8,347 nucleotides of DNA from Smithellaceae bacterium (lineage in GTDB: Bacteria > Desulfobacterota > Syntrophia > Syntrophales > Smithellaceae), in contig JAQVLL010000067.1 in assembly GCA_028704195.1 (NCBI GenBank), positions 1 to 8,347 on the forward strand, given 5' to 3'. Shown here piece after piece: positions 5,241 through 8,347 of the stretch. The notes below the pieces were generated by a model that worked only from the letters and a program-made list of their open reading frames with translations, was not told the DNA's origin and made no database searches. A program made the position numbers and the translations under genes. Position 1 is the stretch's first letter, and each line of letters begins with the position of its first letter.

Positions 5241-6761
5241 ATGGGAACAGCAAAACGAGGTTTTGACAATGAAAAATATATATCTCAACAAACCGAATCG
5301 ATCTTAAAACGCGTTGAAAGGTTCAATAATAAGCTCTACCTGGAATTCGGCGGCAAACTCCTCTATGATTACCACGCGGCACGGGTGCTTCCCGGCTACG
5401 ATCCCAATGTCAAAATGCGGCTCATCAAAGAACTCAAGGACCGGGCGGATATCCTGCTGTGCATTTACGCAGGCGATATTGAAAGAAAGAAAATCCGCGC
5501 GGATTTCGGCATCACATACGACGCGGACGCAATGAAACTCATTGATGATCTGCGTAGCTGGAATATCAGCGTGAGGGGAGTCGTCATTACGCGTTTTGAA
5601 AATCAGCCTTCCGCGGTCTTATTCAAAAACAAGCTCGAACGCCGGGGCATCCGGGTCTTTACGCACCGATTTACGAAGGGCTACCCGACCAACGTGGATC
5701 TGATCGTCAGTGATGAAGGCTACGGCGCCAATGAACGCATCCCGACGGAAAAACCGCTGGTAATCGTCACGGGACCGGGACCGGGCAGCGGAAAAATGGC
5801 CACCTGCCTTTCCCAGCTTTATCATGATTACAAAAGCGGAATCAAATCCGGCTACGCCAAGTTTGAAACTTTTCCGATCTGGAATCTGCCGCTCAAGCAT
5901 CCGGTCAACATTGCCTATGAAGCGGCAACCGCCGATATCCGTGACTTCAACCAGATCGACCCGTTCCATCTGGAAGCCTACGGTGAAGCCTGCGTCAATT
6001 ACAACCGAGACGTGGAAGTATTCCCTGTTTTAAGAAGAATCCTGGAAAAAATCACCGGTGAGCCTTCGTTTTACAAGTCTCCGACAGACATGGGCGTCAA
6101 CCGCGCCGGGTTTGCCATTATCAACGACGATGTCGCAAAGGAAGCCTCCAAGCAGGAAATCATCCGCCGGTTTTTCCGATACCGCTGCGAATACGCCATG
6201 GGGTTTTCGGATAAAGAAACGGCTCAGCGCGTAGAATTGTTTCTAAACGATTTTAATCTGAAACCGGAAAACCGGCGCGTGGTGCTGCCGGCACGCCAGG
6301 CAGCGCAGGAAGCGATGGAACGTGAAAAGGGAAATGAAGGAATCTTCTGCGGCGCAGCCATTGAACTCGCCGACGGTTCGATCATCACCGGCGGGAACTC
6401 TCCATTGATGCACGCGGCGTCCAGCGTGGTCATCCATGCAATCAAACATCTGGCGGGCATTCCCGACAAGATAAAACTTCTCCCCCCCAACATCACCGAT
6501 TCGATCGGGCGGCTGAAAACGGAAATACTCAACGAAAAGAATGTCAGCCTCGATCTGGAAGAGGCGCTCATCGCCCTCAGCATCAGCGCCACCACAAATC
6601 CGGCCGCGGCACTGGCCATGGAAAAATTAAAGGAATTGCATAACTGTGAAGTTCACATGACCCATATTCCGACACCCGGAGACGAAGCAGGCCTCAGGCG
6701 CATGGGTGTCAACCTGACCACTGACCCGAACTTTTCAACCAATGATCTTTTTATCACGTAA
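5241..6761 (+). CDS. DUF1846 (UPF0371) family protein
   Basis: The 506-residue length is typical of this family of large soluble proteins, found widely in anaerobes, whose biochemical role I do not know. Early conserved segments include GFDNEKYISQQTESIL (7-22), LYLEFGGKLLYDYHAARVLPG (32-52) and ITYDADAMKLIDDLR (91-105). A glycine-rich loop, VTGPGPGSGKMATCL (176-190), resembles a P-loop, with Lys185 placed like a Walker A lysine. TDMGVNRAGFAI lies about residue 282-293. GAAIELADGSIITGGNSPLMHAASS lies in the C-terminal third and suggests a second small-molecule-binding region. It has no signal peptide or membrane span. The start at 5241 has only a modest ribosome site (GGAAAGG, then AAGAGA nearer). 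It follows the ferredoxin gene by 38 bp and ends 5 bp from the convergent membrane-protein gene. The family call is firm; function is not assigned. Confidence 0.92.
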   Translation: MGTAKRGFDNEKYISQQTESILKRVERFNNKLYLEFGGKLLYDYHAARVLPGYDPNVKMRLIKELKDRADILLCIYAGDIERKKIRADFGITYDADAMKLIDDLRSWNISVRGVVITRFENQPSAVLFKNKLERRGIRVFTHRFTKGYPTNVDLIVSDEGYGANERIPTEKPLVIVTGPGPGSGKMATCLSQLYHDYKSGIKSGYAKFETFPIWNLPLKHPVNIAYEAATADIRDFNQIDPFHLEAYGEACVNYNRDVEVFPVLRRILEKITGEPSFYKSPTDMGVNRAGFAIINDDVAKEASKQEIIRRFFRYRCEYAMGFSDKETAQRVELFLNDFNLKPENRRVVLPARQAAQEAMEREKGNEGIFCGAAIELADGSIITGGNSPLMHAASSVVIHAIKHLAGIPDKIKLLPPNITDSIGRLKTEILNEKNVSLDLEEALIALSISATTNPAAALAMEKLKELHNCEVHMTHIPTPGDEAGLRRMGVNLTTDPNFSTNDLFIT

Positions 6762-6766
6762 AAGGA

Positions 6767-7117
6767 TTATTTTCCTGCTTCATCCTTGGAAGAATTAAGC
6801 ATTTTATTGATTTCACCTGGAAATTTTGTCACCTGACCCCCTATTTCCTTGGTGTCCTGCCAGAAACGGCTTAGCTTATCCCCGATCACTTCTGAGCCGG
6901 ATTTAAATGTTTTAACGGATTTCTTTATCTTGTCGGGCATGGATGCCGGATCTTTGAAAAGGTAAGCACCTCCCCCCAGGAGAATGACTAAAAGAACAAT
7001 GACAGCCAGTTTGACCAATTTGCTTAAGATAAAATACAGAATCAATACAACAAGAGAAATGGCAAGCAAAGTGAAGGCCGCCGGGTTTGCCTGGAAATAA
7101 GCCCCAACAGATTCCAT
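6767..7117 (-). CDS. Small two-helix membrane protein of unknown function
   Basis: I do not recognise this 116-residue protein as a named family. It has two closely spaced hydrophobic helices, about residues 13-31 and 37-54, joined by a short basic turn (SKLVK). A charged, probably soluble C-terminal half follows, with alternating Lys/Asp/Glu and amphipathic character (KIKKSVKTFKSG, DKLSRFWQDTKEIGG). This suggests an inner-membrane hairpin with a cytoplasmic or membrane-surface tail. The start is supported by GAAGGAGG on the minus strand (plus-strand 7127-7134) with 9-base spacing. It is convergent with the DUF1846 gene (5-bp gap, no terminator visible between them) and divergent from the mtaB-like gene. 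Base composition and ribosome site look native and it appears intact. Confidence 0.75.
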   Translation of the reverse strand: MESVGAYFQANPAAFTLLAISLVVLILYFILSKLVKLAVIVLLVILLGGGAYLFKDPASMPDKIKKSVKTFKSGSEVIGDKLSRFWQDTKEIGGQVTKFPGEINKMLNSSKDEAGK

Positions 7118-7198
7118 GGGATAAAGCCTCCTTCGGTATTTTTCTAATTTTGTCTGTTTCTATCGCATTTTTTAGAGAAAATCCATTTTTTGTTTGTC

Positions 7199-7228
7199 TT
7201 GACAAGGAACGGACAGCCTGAAAATAAT
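7199..7228 (+). promoter_or_regulatory. Sigma70-type promoter for the mtaB-like gene
   Basis: TTGACA (7199-7204) is an exact -35 match. AATAAT (7223-7228) after 18 bases matches five of six -10 positions. Transcription would start near 7235, giving a leader of about 30 bases before the likely start codon. Confidence 0.65.
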
Positions 7229-7266
7229 AAAACTTGTAATCGGATTTGAGATGATATATCCGCCGG

Positions 7267-8347
7267 ATGAACATGATGAAAAAAACTAAAATGACAGTCG
7301 GCCTGACCACACTGGGATGCAAGGTAAATCAGTGTGATTCGGCGGCTATAGCTTGCGAGCTGCAATCAGCCGGCCATGTCCTGGTTCCGTTTAGCTCGGT
7401 TGCCGATGCTTATATCATCAATACCTGCACGGTAACCTCTTTTGCCGACTTTCAGGCGCGGCAGCTCATCCGACGGGCAAAACGAGCCAATCCCCTCGCC
7501 CGCATTGTCGTAACCGGCTGCTATGCACAAACACAGCCTCAAACACTTACCGCCATCGATGGTGTTGCCCTGGTGGTAGGAAACGATAACAAGCATCGGA
7601 TTGTCGAGCTGCTGAACCATCCGGGTGAGGATTTTCCGCAAATCATCGCGTCGGATATATTCCTGCAGAAGCGGTTCATTTCCACTCCCTTTTCACCATG
7701 GACGGGTCGAACCCGGGCTTTCTTCAAAATCCAGGACGGCTGCAACGCGTTTTGCAGTTACTGCATTGTCCCTTTTGCCCGCGGCGCCAGCCGTAGCCTG
7801 CCCTTCCAGGACGTTTTGCAGGGTGCGAACAATTTCATCAGTCAAAATTACAGGGAGGTTGTCCTCACCGGCATCCATTTGGGACACTACGGGCATGATT
7901 TGCGGCCTAAAACGGATCTTGTCCGGATGCTCGAATGCCTGTTATCGCAAAATCCCGAAACAAGGTTTCGCCTCAGTTCCATCGAGCCCAACGAAATATC
8001 AGAGGATCTGATTTGTCTTTTCAACCGGTATCCAAACCTTTGTCCACATCTGCATATCCCCCTGCAAAGCGGTGATGACTCTATTCTAAAAATGATGAAA
8101 CGCAATTACGACGCGGCGTCCTATCGCAACCGGGTTGAAAGAGTGGTCCAGGCCATGAAAGACATTGCCATCGGAATCGACGTGATGGTCGGCTTTCCCG
8201 GCGAAGGCGAAAAGGAATTTCTAAACACGTTGCACCTGCTGGAAGAGTTACCCGCTACCTACCTGCATGTTTTTCCATATTCTGAAAGGCCCGGGACTGC
8301 AGCCCTGGCGATCCAGCCCAGGGTGGATGAAAAAACAAAAAAAGAAC
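7267..8347 (+). CDS. mtaB: MtaB-like tRNA (N6-threonylcarbamoyladenosine-37) methylthiotransferase, partial at 3' end
   Basis: This radical SAM methylthiotransferase adds a methylthio group to t6A37 in ANN-decoding tRNAs. The visible 360 codons run off the window. The N-terminal UPF0004 domain supplies cluster ligands Cys18 (TLGCKVNQ), Cys54 (NTCTVT) and Cys85 (VTGCYAQ). The radical SAM motif is CNAFCSYC (Cys159, 163, 166), followed by IVPFARG. Further MtaB-type segments are VVLTGIHLGHYG, RLSSIEPNEI, HLHIPLQSGDDSILKMMKR and IDVMVGFPGEGEKEF. The TLGCKVNQ and GIHLG wording favours MtaB over MiaB or RimO. The missing end should hold the rest of the radical SAM core and possibly a TRAM domain. 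Starts at 7267, 7273, 7276 and 7291 are in frame, and a stop at 7252 bounds the frame. I use 7267; the ribosome site is weak for all. Confidence 0.9.
   Translation, partial: MNMMKKTKMTVGLTTLGCKVNQCDSAAIACELQSAGHVLVPFSSVADAYIINTCTVTSFADFQARQLIRRAKRANPLARIVVTGCYAQTQPQTLTAIDGVALVVGNDNKHRIVELLNHPGEDFPQIIASDIFLQKRFISTPFSPWTGRTRAFFKIQDGCNAFCSYCIVPFARGASRSLPFQDVLQGANNFISQNYREVVLTGIHLGHYGHDLRPKTDLVRMLECLLSQNPETRFRLSSIEPNEISEDLICLFNRYPNLCPHLHIPLQSGDDSILKMMKRNYDAASYRNRVERVVQAMKDIAIGIDVMVGFPGEGEKEFLNTLHLLEELPATYLHVFPYSERPGTAALAIQPRVDEKTKKE

Noticed and set aside
6224..6619. 131-codon minus-strand frame inside the DUF1846 gene
   Set aside because: Antisense shadow of a conserved coding region. Ala/Ser/Arg-rich translation without recognisable domain.
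7177..7205. Minus-strand promoter for the membrane protein using TTGTCA at 7205-7200
   Set aside because: The -10 position reads ATTTTC, a poor match; the short TTGTC/GACAA symmetry there is explained by the plus-strand -35 box of mtaB.
1..8347. CRISPR arrays, tRNA/rRNA genes, insertion sequences, phage or toxin-antitoxin modules
   Set aside because: I saw no regularly spaced repeats, RNA gene signatures, transposase motifs or attachment-site duplications; apart from the spacer repeats the window is ordinary compact coding DNA.

Overview
This window is most likely a chromosomal segment of an anaerobic, Gram-negative bacterium. A deltaproteobacterial syntroph or relative (Syntrophaceae-like) is my best guess. 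The guess rests on a class III polyhydroxyalkanoate (PHA) synthase operon, a NIL-domain 2[4Fe-4S] ferredoxin, a DUF1846 protein and an MtaB-type enzyme occurring together, at moderate GC with AT-rich intergenic DNA. It is an inference from gene content, not a phylogenetic result.

Left part (1-5202) is a PHA locus. It opens with the last 28 codons of a probable PhaE subunit. Next come phaC (class III synthase with an unusual Lys-rich C-terminal tail) and a tandem-GAF protein 18 bp downstream. A 231-bp spacer follows, packed with GC-rich mini-hairpins and direct repeats. Then comes phaJ ((R)-specific enoyl-CoA hydratase), closed by a bidirectional terminator. On the minus strand lie two small paralogous phasin-like genes. 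A divergent plus-strand gene encodes the PHA-responsive repressor PhaR. The control region between the second phasin gene and phaR holds a consensus sigma70 promoter reading into the phasin. Two overlapping perfect inverted repeats and further related half-sites are also there, which makes it a good candidate for a PhaR operator array. A NIL-ferredoxin gene with its own promoter follows phaR.

Right part (5241-8347) looks like housekeeping or unrelated genes: a 506-aa DUF1846 (UPF0371) protein, a convergent small two-helix membrane protein on the minus strand, and a divergent mtaB-like tRNA methylthiotransferase that runs off the window end.

How the PHA genes fit together: PhaJ would turn trans-2-enoyl-CoA (for example crotonyl-CoA) into (R)-3-hydroxyacyl-CoA. 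PhaC with PhaE would polymerise it, the phasin-like proteins would coat the granule, and PhaR would repress phasin transcription (and probably its own) until nascent polymer titrates it. No phaA, phaB or depolymerase gene is visible here, so the PhaJ route is the only monomer supply encoded in the window.
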